Shown here: positions 48,297 through 55,933 of the stretch, in pieces
Layout: every line of letters begins with the position of its first letter
Numbering within the stretch: position 1 is the stretch's first letter
Source of the DNA: Pseudomonas frederiksbergensis
GTDB taxonomy: Bacteria > Pseudomonadota > Gammaproteobacteria > Pseudomonadales > Pseudomonadaceae
Direction: 5' to 3'
NCBI RefSeq assembly: GCF_001874645.1
Contig: NZ_CP017886.1
Location: 744,001-808,000, forward strand
Length of the DNA: 64,000 bases
Program-made: the position numbers and the translations under genes
Notes under the pieces: generated by a model
What the model was told of the DNA's origin: nothing
The model's input: only the letters and a program-made list of their open reading frames with translations
The model's database searches: none

Positions 48297-49121
48297 CTCA
48301 CTTAAAAAATCTAGAGCCCACGCAATTGTCTGTGGAAAACCACTGATTTCCATTAGTGGATAAGTTCATCTACAGCCGCAGAACTCCCGAAAATTCGAGC
48401 CTTGACCCGAATTCTCCACAGGCGTAGAAAAGGTCGGGCAAAGCGCTGTCGTTGACAGCAACCCAGGTAGCCAGAACCTTTAAGGCTACGCCACGCCGTG
48501 GTGGTTCTCCCAAAGTGCGATTAGCGTCCGGTGGCTCGCACGGTCACTCACCGAGTGATGGATGCCCACTTCAGATCATTGCCATTGCGGCAAATACATC
48601 CCCCTACCCAACTGCCCTGCAGCAACCTATCCGCGTGGCCATTTCATTGCGCCAACCTGCGCCCGTCTCTTTCTCCCGGAAAGAGACGGGCGCTCCTACC
48701 ACTGCTGCAGCCCACCTCGTACAAGGCTTTGCGGCATTTCCCCTCGTGACAATCGGCGTGACAAACACCGAAGTCACCAGCAACAGCGATGCAGATGATG
48801 GTGCCGCAGCCCACGGAATGGACTGCACCTGACTGACAGTCAGGTATGCCCCGGTCATTGCCTCGCTGCCTTCACCCGACTCAGGATCTCGCGGCATTGG
48901 TCTCGTCAGCCAGCGCAGCCTCCACCCGCCCACTTCTTCGGAAGTGTTCAGGAGGCCAGATCATGAGATGCCCAAGCTCCCGGTCGTAAAGAGCCGCCAG
49001 TCCCGCGTTAGTGGACACCCCTCACAGGTCGCAGGGGCCTTGATCCCTGATAACACTCAACATCCTTGGCGGGATGACGTGGGGAAAGTTTCAAAGGTTT
49101 GGCTTCGAGAGGAGTTCGATC
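48297..49121. other. Gene-poor segment of the island
   Basis: About 820 bp without a convincing gene. Open frames here (for example 48452-48832 plus and 48604-48933 minus) have no recognisable domain and odd composition and look like degraded coding sequence. Three DnaA-box-like nonamers lie at 48331-48339, 48356-48363 and 48412-48420. Confidence 0.5.
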
Positions 49122-49494
49122 ATGGCACCAGTGGGCAGGCGAGATGGACGCAATTTTGGCTATGGCCGGCAACTGAGTTATGCCGGGCCGCAGGCATTGC
49201 GCGATCTATTTGGCGGCGGGCATTACGGCACGGTGCAGGCGCACAGTGATCGCTGGCAGGCGTTTGTTCGGTGGTGTCGCTCGGAGGATGGACCAGGGTT
49301 TAACGATGCGCGACAAATTGATCGGCAGACCTTGTTGGACTACGCCGGACATCTGCGTCAGCAAGTTGAATAAGTGCGATATCGGCATCGCCACCGCGCA
49401 AAACCGGTTGTCCAGTGTGAATCGAACCATGACGGCGCTTCGCGGCGATCAGTATGTGAGCGTCTCGACGATGCCTGACAGCAAGCGGTGCTGA
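49122..49494 (+). pseudogene. Remnant of a second integrase (N-terminal part)
   Basis: ATG 49122 has GAGGAG upstream. The product begins RRDGRNFGYGRQLSYAGPQA and continues FGGGHYGTVQAHSDRWQAFVRW and ARQIDRQTLLDYAGHLRQQV, the N-terminal SAM-like domain of integrases known from integrative elements of Pseudomonas, as I recall. It then hits a stop; after a shift of frame near 49370 the expected IATAQNRLSSVNRTMTALRGDQYV follows to about 49494, and the catalytic domain is missing. A decayed fragment. Confidence 0.75.
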
Positions 49495-49610
49495 CAATCA
49501 ACAGCCCAGTAATCGTCATCCCCATGAAGCGATTCCCCTATTGTTCGGGACCAAATTATCAATACCTTCGATTGCGTTGATAGTGAAAATCAGCACGAAC
49601 ACATTGTACG

Positions 49611-49629
49611 CCTACCAACTGGATGGTAG
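49611..49629. promoter_or_regulatory. TetR-type operator upstream of ahpD
   Basis: CCTACCAACTGGATGGTAG contains CTACCA and its reverse complement TGGTAG, 55 bp before the ahpD start. The same CCTACCAACTGG core precedes osmC, suggesting a common repressor, probably one or both island TetR proteins. Confidence 0.65.
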
Positions 49630-49683
49630 TTTGTTAGCAAGTTTTTAGATAACTGTAATTAACACCATCCCTGTGAGAATCCC

Positions 49684-50016
49684 ATGCAAGATTGGAAGCA
49701 AACCCGCAAAGACATCAATACTCGCTTGGTAGAACTAAACGGCCTGTCTCCGGAAACAATGAAAGGCATGGCGGCGCTCGGCGCTGCCGGCGGCAAGACC
49801 AATCACCTGGACGCGAAGACCCGAGAACTGATCTCGCTCGCCGTGGCCGTGACCACCCGCTGCGACGGTTGCATCGCCTTCCACGCCGCCGAAGCCAAGA
49901 AACTTGGCGTCACCAGTGAAGAAGTCGCCGAAGCACTGGGCGTGGCAATCAACATGAACGCCGGTGCCGCGTTGGTGTACAGCACACATGTGCTGGACGC
50001 TTTCGATAAGTCGTAA
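49684..50016 (+). CDS. ahpD: AhpD-like carboxymuconolactone decarboxylase family protein
   Basis: This 110-residue protein has the AhpD-type active site Cys60-Asp-Gly-Cys63 with His67 (TTRCDGCIAFHAAEA) and the family helix LDAKTRELISLAVAV. AhpD-like proteins are thiol peroxidase/disulfide reductase partners; the CxxC pair fits handling of disulfides or peroxides, not ring cleavage. ATG 49684 lies near GTGAGAAT. It is the first gene of ahpD-oye-4ot, followed by oye after 44 nt, and has a TetR-type operator in front. Confidence 0.88.
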   Translation: MQDWKQTRKDINTRLVELNGLSPETMKGMAALGAAGGKTNHLDAKTRELISLAVAVTTRCDGCIAFHAAEAKKLGVTSEEVAEALGVAINMNAGAALVYSTHVLDAFDKS

Positions 50017-50060
50017 ATCAAACGCTGACTTTCAACCTGTTAACGACTTCGAGACCAATC

Positions 50061-51167
50061 ATGAATAAGCTGCTCACCCCTTACGATCTGTCCGGTACTG
50101 CGCTAAAAAACCGGGTCGTTATGGCCCCCATGACCCGCACCCGGACCCTAGACAACATCCCTAACGAGTTCACCGCGATGTATTACGCGCAGCGTGCTTC
50201 TGCTGGTCTGCTGATCACCGAAGGCCTGCCGATTTCCGACGAAGCCCGTGGCTACCTGTACACCCCAGGTATTTATGCCGACGAACACTTGCCAGGCTGG
50301 CGTCAGGTCACCGACGCGGTGCATGCCAAGGGCGGGAAGATCTTCGCGCAGTTATGGCACGTTGGCCGTATGTCCCATATTTCGGTGCATGGCATGGTTC
50401 CGGTTTCTTCGGGTACTCAGCCGGCGGTCGATACCACGGTGTATGCCTGGATCGAGCCTGGCGAATCCGGCGCTGTGCAACCCAGCGTGCCCCGTGCGCT
50501 GGAAACGGAAGAAGTGAAACGTGTCATCGCTGACTTTGTGAAGTCTGCGCGTATGGCGATGGAGGCCGGTTTTGACGGTATCGAAATCATGGCTGCCAAC
50601 GGGTTCCTGTTCGATCAGTTCCTCAGCAGCGCCTTGAACACCCGTACCGACCAGTACGGTGGCTCGATCGCCAATCGCCAGCGCTTTCTGCTGGAAACCA
50701 TTGACGCGATTTCTGCCGAAATCGGCGGCTCGAAGATTGGCGTACGGTTCTCGCCGTTTGGCCGCCTGTATGACTTTGGTGTGTACGAAGGTGAAGCAGA
50801 AACCTGGATGAGCATGGCGGCAGCGCTTAATGAACGCGAACTGGCCTACGTCCACCTGAACTACCAACCGACCATCGTCGCCGCTGAAACGCCGCCGGGG
50901 TTCGGCGCCGCGTTCCGTGAAGCCTACAAGGGTACCTTGATGGCCGCCGGTGGGTTTAACCAAGCCCTCGCTGAGTCGGAACTGGTTAAAGGTGAACTCG
51001 ACTTGATCGCCTTCGGTACGGCCTACATCGCCAACCCCGATTTGGTGGAGCGCATGCAGAACGGCTGGCCACTGGCAGAGGGTGATCGCGCGACTTACTA
51101 CGGTGTCAGCGATCGCATTGCCAAGGGTTACACCGACTACCCGGAATACGTTGCAGCCAAAGCCTGA
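50061..51167 (+). CDS. Old Yellow Enzyme family NADH:flavin oxidoreductase with altered active site
   Basis: This 368-residue FMN TIM-barrel protein of the NemA/OYE family reduces activated C=C bonds of electrophiles. It begins KLLTPYDLSGTALKNRVVMAPMTR (in part) and has AQLWHVGRMSH and QYGGSIANRQRF. In the substrate pocket, OYE1 HSANGY is MAANGF here: His191 is Met177 and the proton-donor Tyr196 is Phe182, while Asn194 is kept as Asn180. This may change substrate range or weaken protonation. It lies in an operon with AhpD and tautomerase, fitting electrophile detoxification. Confidence 0.92.
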   Translation: MNKLLTPYDLSGTALKNRVVMAPMTRTRTLDNIPNEFTAMYYAQRASAGLLITEGLPISDEARGYLYTPGIYADEHLPGWRQVTDAVHAKGGKIFAQLWHVGRMSHISVHGMVPVSSGTQPAVDTTVYAWIEPGESGAVQPSVPRALETEEVKRVIADFVKSARMAMEAGFDGIEIMAANGFLFDQFLSSALNTRTDQYGGSIANRQRFLLETIDAISAEIGGSKIGVRFSPFGRLYDFGVYEGEAETWMSMAAALNERELAYVHLNYQPTIVAAETPPGFGAAFREAYKGTLMAAGGFNQALAESELVKGELDLIAFGTAYIANPDLVERMQNGWPLAEGDRATYYGVSDRIAKGYTDYPEYVAAKA

Positions 51168-51215
51168 TTATTCGCTGTTTCATCACTGTCCACTTCAGAC
51201 GTTAAGGAGCACACC

Positions 51216-51434
51216 ATGCCTCTCGTTACCATCAAAGGCATTGAAGGCGTTTTTACCGACAAGCAGAAAGCCGAAGTCATCCAGAAAGTGACGGACGCCA
51301 TGGTGTCTGTGGAAGGTGAAAACATGCGCGCCCTCACCTGGGTCATCTTCGAAGAGGTCAAAAGCGGAGATTGGGGAATCGCTGGCGAACCCGTGACTGC
51401 GCAGGACATATTGAAACTGCAAGTAGGTAAATAA
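51216..51434 (+). CDS. 4-oxalocrotonate tautomerase family protein
   Basis: This 72-residue tautomerase has the catalytic N-terminal proline after Met removal (MPLVTIKGIEG) and the family pattern FTDKQKAEVIQKVTDAMVSVEGENMRALTWVIFEEV (in parts). ATG 51216 follows TTAAGGAG. It is third in ahpD-oye-4ot. Small tautomerases of this group act on unsaturated keto acids or dehalogenate electrophiles; the physiological substrate is unknown. A very strong terminator follows. Confidence 0.88.
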   Translation: MPLVTIKGIEGVFTDKQKAEVIQKVTDAMVSVEGENMRALTWVIFEEVKSGDWGIAGEPVTAQDILKLQVGK

Positions 51435-51456
51435 AGGGTTCCATCCCCAAAAAGCG

Positions 51457-51506
51457 ACTCTCTGGTCGGTGGGCATCTTCATGCCCAACGACCAGAGAGT
51501 TTTTTC
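51457..51506 (+). terminator. Terminator of ahpD-oye-4ot
   Basis: ACTCTCTGGTCG and CGACCAGAGAGT form a perfect 12-bp stem enclosing a second stem (TGGGCAT/ATGCCCA), followed by TTTTTT. It separates the operon from the kefF-kefC remnant. Confidence 0.92.
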
Positions 51507-51545
51507 GTTCTGAATGAACTCGCGATTTGTCGTGGAATGCTCCCA

Positions 51546-52302
51546 ATGATTCTGATCATTACGCTCACCCTTACCCCGACAAATCCAAGGTTAACGAGGT
51601 GATGCTCAGGCAAGCCTCCAATAACCCGGATGTGGTCATACGCTCCCTTTATGACCTGTACCCGGACTTCAACATCGATGTCCAAGCCGAGCAGCAATCC
51701 CTAGAACAGGCAGAGCTTCTGGTCCTGCAACATCCGCTGTACTGGTACAGCTGCCCGCCGCTGCTGAAATTGTGGATCGATAAAGCCTTCACCCAAGGGT
51801 GGGCCTATGGCAAAGGCGCCACCGCACTCAAAGGTAAGAGCTTGTTGTGGGCCGTGACCACCGGCGGCGAGCACGACCAGTTCGACATGGGTGACCACCC
51901 CCGGGTTTTCGGTGCTTGCCCAACCCCTGCATGCGACCGCGGCCTACTGCCAGATGCGCAGGCTGACGCCTGTGGCTGTCCACGGTGCTTTCAACGCTGC
52001 CCCTCGACCCTGCTTTCGCATTGTCCTTGGGCCGCAGGGCATTGGAGCAACTGGGCATTGGTCGTTACAAAGCCCGCGAACGAGCGGATCGATTCCGTCG
52101 CCTGAACCTGGAGATGCTGGAAGAAATGGCCGCGCAGCCGGTGGATGATACCGAGTTCAAGTATGACGCCTACAAACGGGCCAACGTGCTGTTAACGGAA
52201 ATCTTCAACGAAGACCGCGCTCATCCCATCGATAACTGGTCCGGGGCAAATCCACACCCTAGGGATGAAAAAGAACGCCAGGCTGATCAGCCTGACCGCT
52301 GA
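51546..52302 (+). pseudogene. kefF-kefC deletion remnant
   Basis: The left part is a KefF-type quinone oxidoreductase: after ATG 51546 a one-base loss near 51558 breaks the frame (YAHPYPDKSKVNEVML follows), then flavodoxin-fold residues HPLYWYSCPPLLKLWIDKAFT and TTGGEHDQF, then a further shift near 51895 to FSVLAQPLHATAAYC. From about 52014 the sequence instead matches the C-terminal tail of the KefC potassium/proton antiporter (RRALEQLGIGRYKARERADR, FRRLNLEMLEEMA). So most of kefC and the end of kefF were deleted and fused. The product is surely non-functional as an antiporter. Confidence 0.85.
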
Positions 52303-52316
52303 TGGAGGAGGTTCGG

Positions 52317-52646
52317 TTAAATCGCCTCTTCCAACTCCGCAAGAATGGCTTTTTTCACTGTTCCAACTGAACGGGATCCGGGTATGACCCGCAGCAGCCG
52401 CCCCTCATGGAACACCGCCAAGGATGGCACCACCCGGATACCGTACATTTGCGCGATCGCCGGAGACACCACCACATCAATCTTTGCAAAAGCCGCCAAG
52501 GAGTGAAGCTTTTCTTCCAAAGCATGAAAGACCGGCTTCATCTGCTGACAAGGCTTGCACCAGGACGCTGAAAACAGAACGACGCTGCTGCCTTTGGCCA
52601 CAAAGCGGGCGAACTGCTGAGCACTCAACTCAACGATACGGCTCAT
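52317..52646 (-). CDS. Thioredoxin family protein
   Basis: This 109-residue thioredoxin has the active site Trp-Cys30-Lys-Pro-Cys33 (LFSASWCKPCQQMKPVF) and the cis-Pro segment RVVPSLAVF. WCKPC deviates from the WCGPC of housekeeping thioredoxin. No signal peptide is present. I chose ATG 52644-52646 (SRIVELSAQQF), preceded by GAGCGAG. It is third in tetR-dsbA-trx, convergent with the kefF-kefC remnant, and would reduce disulfides formed by thiol-reactive compounds. Confidence 0.9.
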   Translation of the reverse strand: MSRIVELSAQQFARFVAKGSSVVLFSASWCKPCQQMKPVFHALEEKLHSLAAFAKIDVVVSPAIAQMYGIRVVPSLAVFHEGRLLRVIPGSRSVGTVKKAILAELEEAI

Positions 52647-52709
52647 TTGGATCTCGCTCTCAATATGGATGAAGGACAGCACAACCCAGTGCCGCACCGC
52701 TTCTGCTGA

Positions 52710-53408
52710 TCAAATTTTGCAGCCATCTATGCCGCAGACTTGACTGCTGAATGCGTCATCTTCGACTTTCGACTTCTCCTGCATCTTGTTCAGCGCTTCA
52801 AGAAAAGCAGCCTCAGGCTGAGCACCGGACAATGAGAAGGCATTATCGAATACAAACAAAGGCACGCCCGAACCTAGTTGCGCGGCGATATGTTCGTCTT
52901 CCTCCATCTCTTCGCGCAATTCAACGGATGACCACGCCCGTTGGATTAACGCGTCCGAAACACCTACGGCCTTGGCTATGGCCTCCAGGCTGCCGCGATC
53001 AAACAGCGACTGACCATGGGAGGTGCTTTGCTCATACAGCGCCTCGACCAAGCGTTTTTTAACGACTTCGTCCACAACCGCCTTGACCAGTACATGGGCA
53101 TCTGCGGTATCGCCAAACAGCATGCTGTCAAAGCGGTAATCAAGCCCATCGGCCCGACCATATTTACTGACGGTGTTCATCATCGCGACAGCGGAATCCG
53201 GATTGCCGAGCTTGCGTTTAAGGGCAGCGATCATAGGCTCTGGCGCTTGATTCGCCGCCAGACGATAGGCCTTGACGTTGACTTGTACATTGTCTTTTTC
53301 AGCAAATTTATCGAGCGCCTGCTCGAATCGACGCTTGGCTACCCAGCACCAAGGGCAAACAAAATCAGCCCAGGTATCCACTGCATATTTTTTCGAAGAA
53401 GTTTGCAT
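52710..53408 (-). CDS. DsbA family oxidoreductase, FrnE-like
   Basis: This 232-residue cytoplasmic DsbA-type protein has the active site Cys18-Pro-Trp-Cys21 (ADFVCPWCWVAKRRFE) and the cis-Pro region GSGVPLFVF near residue 180. A second pair, Cys225 and Cys230 (CGIDGCKI), ends the protein, as in FrnE-type disulfide isomerases linked to oxidative stress tolerance. The start is ATG 53406-53408, with AGGACGAG upstream, 23 nt after the TetR stop. It likely acts with the thioredoxin downstream. Confidence 0.9.
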   Translation of the reverse strand: MQTSSKKYAVDTWADFVCPWCWVAKRRFEQALDKFAEKDNVQVNVKAYRLAANQAPEPMIAALKRKLGNPDSAVAMMNTVSKYGRADGLDYRFDSMLFGDTADAHVLVKAVVDEVVKKRLVEALYEQSTSHGQSLFDRGSLEAIAKAVGVSDALIQRAWSSVELREEMEEDEHIAAQLGSGVPLFVFDNAFSLSGAQPEAAFLEALNKMQEKSKVEDDAFSSQVCGIDGCKI

Positions 53409-53431
53409 GACTCGTCCTGTACTCAAAGAAA

Positions 53432-54004
53432 TCAAGACCGCGTTACCAGCGTTTCAAGCAAATGATCGAAGCCTGCCAACGGGTCGGTTGATCGGCCCAA
53501 TGTCCAATCGATAAGGCTCGCGCCCTCCAGGCTGCTCAGCAGCATGAACGCGTAGGTCTCAACGGGTTTGTCCAGCGACCAGTTGCGCTGCCGGACCCCT
53601 GCATTGAGGGTGGCCTGAAGCCAATCGAGCTGGGTTTCAAAGAACGCCCGAGTGAGCCCTTGCAGCGACAGCGGCAGTGCCGCCATTTCTGCCGCCAGGG
53701 CACCACACAAGGGCAGCAGCCCCTCGTTGGCGCTGATGATGAAAAGCCGGGCAAAACCACGAAGCCGCAGCAGCGGATCGACATGCGTTTCTTCGATCGA
53801 ACTGAGGGTCGCATCGAAGCGTTTGATGTAGTCCTTGATCAACTCCGCGCCCAGGCTTTCCTTGGTCGGGAAGTGATGGTGAATACTGGCTTTTCTAATG
53901 CCGATCTGCGCCGCAAGATCGGCATAACTGAACGCGGAATAGCCCTTGGAGCGCATTTGGGTTTCCGCAGCTCTCAACAGCGCTGCTTTTGTCGTGATCG
54001 ACAT
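53432..54004 (-). CDS. TetR-family regulator (NemR-like), first of two in the island
   Basis: This 190-residue repressor has the HTH with the recognition helix KASIHHHFPTKESL (residues about 38-51), typical of NemR-like TetR proteins that sense electrophiles through cysteine. A Cys lies in LLPLCGALAAEM (near residue 101), in both island paralogues. It heads tetR-dsbA-trx. A palindrome (TTCACT/AGTGAA) at 54037-54055 lies just upstream. It is closely related to the TetR at 55934-56509 (shared GYxAFSYADLAxxIGIxKAS). Confidence 0.9.
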   Translation of the reverse strand: MSITTKAALLRAAETQMRSKGYSAFSYADLAAQIGIRKASIHHHFPTKESLGAELIKDYIKRFDATLSSIEETHVDPLLRLRGFARLFIISANEGLLPLCGALAAEMAALPLSLQGLTRAFFETQLDWLQATLNAGVRQRNWSLDKPVETYAFMLLSSLEGASLIDWTLGRSTDPLAGFDHLLETLVTRS

Positions 54005-54036
54005 TGAAGACTCCTGCAGCCAGCATTCAGCCTACT

Positions 54037-54055
54037 TTCACTTGTACTGAGTGAA
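54037..54055. promoter_or_regulatory. Candidate operator of the first island TetR
   Basis: TTCACT-N7-AGTGAA is a symmetric sequence 33 bp upstream of the tetR start. It differs from the CTACCA/TGGTAG operator of ahpD and osmC, so the assignment is tentative. Confidence 0.35.
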
Positions 54056-54060
54056 GGCGT

Positions 54061-54085
54061 GAAAGCTCCCGCGATGGGAGCTTTC
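54061..54085 (-). terminator. Terminator after the SDR gene
   Basis: GAAAGCTCCC and GGGAGCTTTC form a perfect 10-bp stem 25 nt after the SDR stop. The tail is CACGCC, so U-tract support is weak. Confidence 0.55.
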
Positions 54086-54109
54086 ATCAGGCCGCGCTCG
54101 CCACTGTGG

Positions 54110-54883
54110 TCAGGCCCGAACAGCCATAATTCCAGCATCCACGTCCCAGATTGCGCCGGTCACCCAGGACGTCTTGTCCGACAGCAGGAACAGGATGGTG
54201 TTGGCGACGTCTTCGGGAACGCCGACTCGTCCCAGGGGGTGGAAATCGTTCAGCGATTTCATCGCTTCCGGGATCGCCTCTTTGTCCATGAACCCTTCAT
54301 AGATCGAGGTGTGAACGATCCCTGGTGAGACGGCGTTGACCCGGATACCCGAGTGAGCCAATTCAATTGCTAGGTTGCGTGTCAGCGCATGCAGACCTGC
54401 CTTTGCCATGGAGTAGGCAGAGGCCGGTGAACCTGCCAATGCGGCCTGCGCACCGATGGAGCCAACATTGACAATTGCCCCTTCGCGCTTGGCAGCCAGC
54501 ATGTTCTTGACCACTGCCTGGGTGATGAAGAAGGTCGCACGGTTCAGAGACAGGTACATGTCGTACTCGGCCTCATCGTGCTCGGTGAACGGCTTGGGAA
54601 TAAAGATCCCGGCGGAGTTCACCATCAGGCTGATATCGCTATGGTTGGCATTGATTTCCTTGCGAACAAAATTCATGCCTTCTTCAGTCATCAGGTTGGC
54701 GACGATCACCGACACAGGGCCCAGCGGGCTCAGCTCGTTACGCACCGCATCGGCCTTGTCTTGCTTGCTGCCGGTGAGCACCACGCTGCCGCCTGCCTTG
54801 AGCACCATGCGGGCCGTTTCCAGGCCCATGCCACTGGTGCCACCGACAACTAGCAGTTTTTTACCTTTGAAAAAATCGTTCAT
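54110..54883 (-). CDS. SDR-family oxidoreductase
   Basis: This 257-residue short-chain dehydrogenase has [18 protein letters not shown] (cofactor motif, residues about 10-26), catalytic Ser in [10 protein letters not shown] and the YSMAK site near 156, ending [30 protein letters not shown] after strand 2 suggests NADP. It is downstream of osmC by 98 nt and on the same strand, so osmC-sdr may be one unit under the osmC operator. It may reduce carbonyl or quinone electrophiles; substrate unknown. Confidence 0.9.
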   Translation of the reverse strand: MNDFFKGKKLLVVGGTSGMGLETARMVLKAGGSVVLTGSKQDKADAVRNELSPLGPVSVIVANLMTEEGMNFVRKEINANHSDISLMVNSAGIFIPKPFTEHDEAEYDMYLSLNRATFFITQAVVKNMLAAKREGAIVNVGSIGAQAALAGSPASAYSMAKAGLHALTRNLAIELAHSGIRVNAVSPGIVHTSIYEGFMDKEAIPEAMKSLNDFHPLGRVGVPEDVANTILFLLSDKTSWVTGAIWDVDAGIMAVRA

Positions 54884-54981
54884 TGCAGACTCCGGTTATC
54901 CAGAACTAATTAGGGTCGGCACCAAGGCGGCTGGCTGCCTGCTGGTGCACGCAAGGTTTGAATCTCTTTGAAACGAGCGAA

Positions 54982-55536
54982 TCAGCCCTCACGCACTTCG
55001 AGGGTTGGCACCATGCGGATGGCTTTCGAGAAGTTGGCGTAGTTGACCGAGGTTTTGAGCACCACTTTGTGCAGCTCTTCAACGCGCTCACGGGAGGCGT
55101 CGGTGTGCAGTCGAATCACCACACTCACTTCGTCGTAACCTGGGTTGACGCTCTCGTCGAGGCCCAGGAAGCCTCGCAGGTCGAGGGTGCCGTCCGTTTC
55201 GATTTCCAGGCTGTGAATCTTGATACCCATCATTGCGGCGTTGGCGGCATAACCGACCGACATGCAGGCGTTGAGAGCGGCCATCAGCAGCTCTTGAGGG
55301 TTAGGCGCAGTGTTTTGGCCCAGCAATTCATTAGGCTCATCGGCGACGATTTCGAAATCCCGCGGATAGGTTTCACCGGCCAGACTGTAGCGATTGACTT
55401 TGGCCACAGAGCGAGTCTGGCCTTTCCACTGAGTCTTGACGTTGAAGCTCGCGTGGCGCTTGGTCGCATCCTCAGCAACGCTTTGGGCAAACTGCTGGAG
55501 TGCGGCGACATCGATACCATTCAGGTTGTTGCTCAT
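54982..55536 (-). CDS. OsmC-family protein with a single cysteine
   Basis: This 184-residue protein has the OsmC/Ohr fold: PRDFEIVADEPNELLGQNTAPNPQELLMAALNACMSVGY (in parts) holds the peroxidatic Cys91, and the C-terminal half carries LHTDASRERVEELHKVV. The second cysteine, usually in a CPV-like turn, is replaced (KTSVNY), so this is a one-Cys member that needs an external reductant. ATG 55534-55536 follows AGAGGAACG. It lies behind a perfect CCTACCAACTGGTAGG operator. Peroxide or sulfur-compound detoxification is likely. Confidence 0.88.
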   Translation of the reverse strand: MSNNLNGIDVAALQQFAQSVAEDATKRHASFNVKTQWKGQTRSVAKVNRYSLAGETYPRDFEIVADEPNELLGQNTAPNPQELLMAALNACMSVGYAANAAMMGIKIHSLEIETDGTLDLRGFLGLDESVNPGYDEVSVVIRLHTDASRERVEELHKVVLKTSVNYANFSKAIRMVPTLEVREG

Positions 55537-55588
55537 GTGTTCGTTCCTCTTCGGATGGACCGGGCGTTTGGCCCGGAAGAGAAACAAG

Positions 55589-55604
55589 CCTACCAACTGG
55601 TAGG
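55589..55604. promoter_or_regulatory. TetR-type operator upstream of osmC
   Basis: CCTACCAACTGGTAGG is a nearly perfect 16-bp palindrome 52 bp before the osmC start. It shares CCTACCAACTGG with the site before ahpD at 49611-49629. Confidence 0.7.
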
Positions 55605-55933
55605 TTGTCGATCAATAGATTATTATTCTTATAACCAATCGCCAAAAAAAACCAGCTTCGACAGAGTTTTCCTGAATAGGGATAACTCCGATAACAATGC
55701 AGTAATTTCTACTTAATCTTGTACTTCTGGTCACACACCGAAAGTGTAGACATGGGTAGGTATCCGCAACCCAAATGCGAGACTAGACGTACGCTCGTCA
55801 GATTGAGTGCGCGCAAAAAGAATTCAGAGAGCGTGAGCTAAGCGGCTGAAACCACTTACGAGGCGGGAAAACGGACCGAGCCAGCAGGGGCAGAATCGGT
55901 CGTTTTATGACGCAGAAAAAAGCTGATCGAACC
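55605..55933. other. AT-rich intergenic region osmC / second TetR
   Basis: About 330 bp without a convincing gene. The stretch is clearly AT-richer than the core genes; ATTATTATTCTTATAACC at about 55620-55637 may hold the osmC promoter. Nothing else is recognised. Confidence 0.4.

Noticed and set aside
48452..48933. Overlapping frames on both strands in the gene-poor island segment
   Set aside because: No domain, conflicting frames and poor start signals; described as degraded sequence instead.
51985..52302. Independent small gene after the KefF part
   Set aside because: The translation matches a KefC C-terminal tail and has no ribosome site, so it is part of the deletion remnant.
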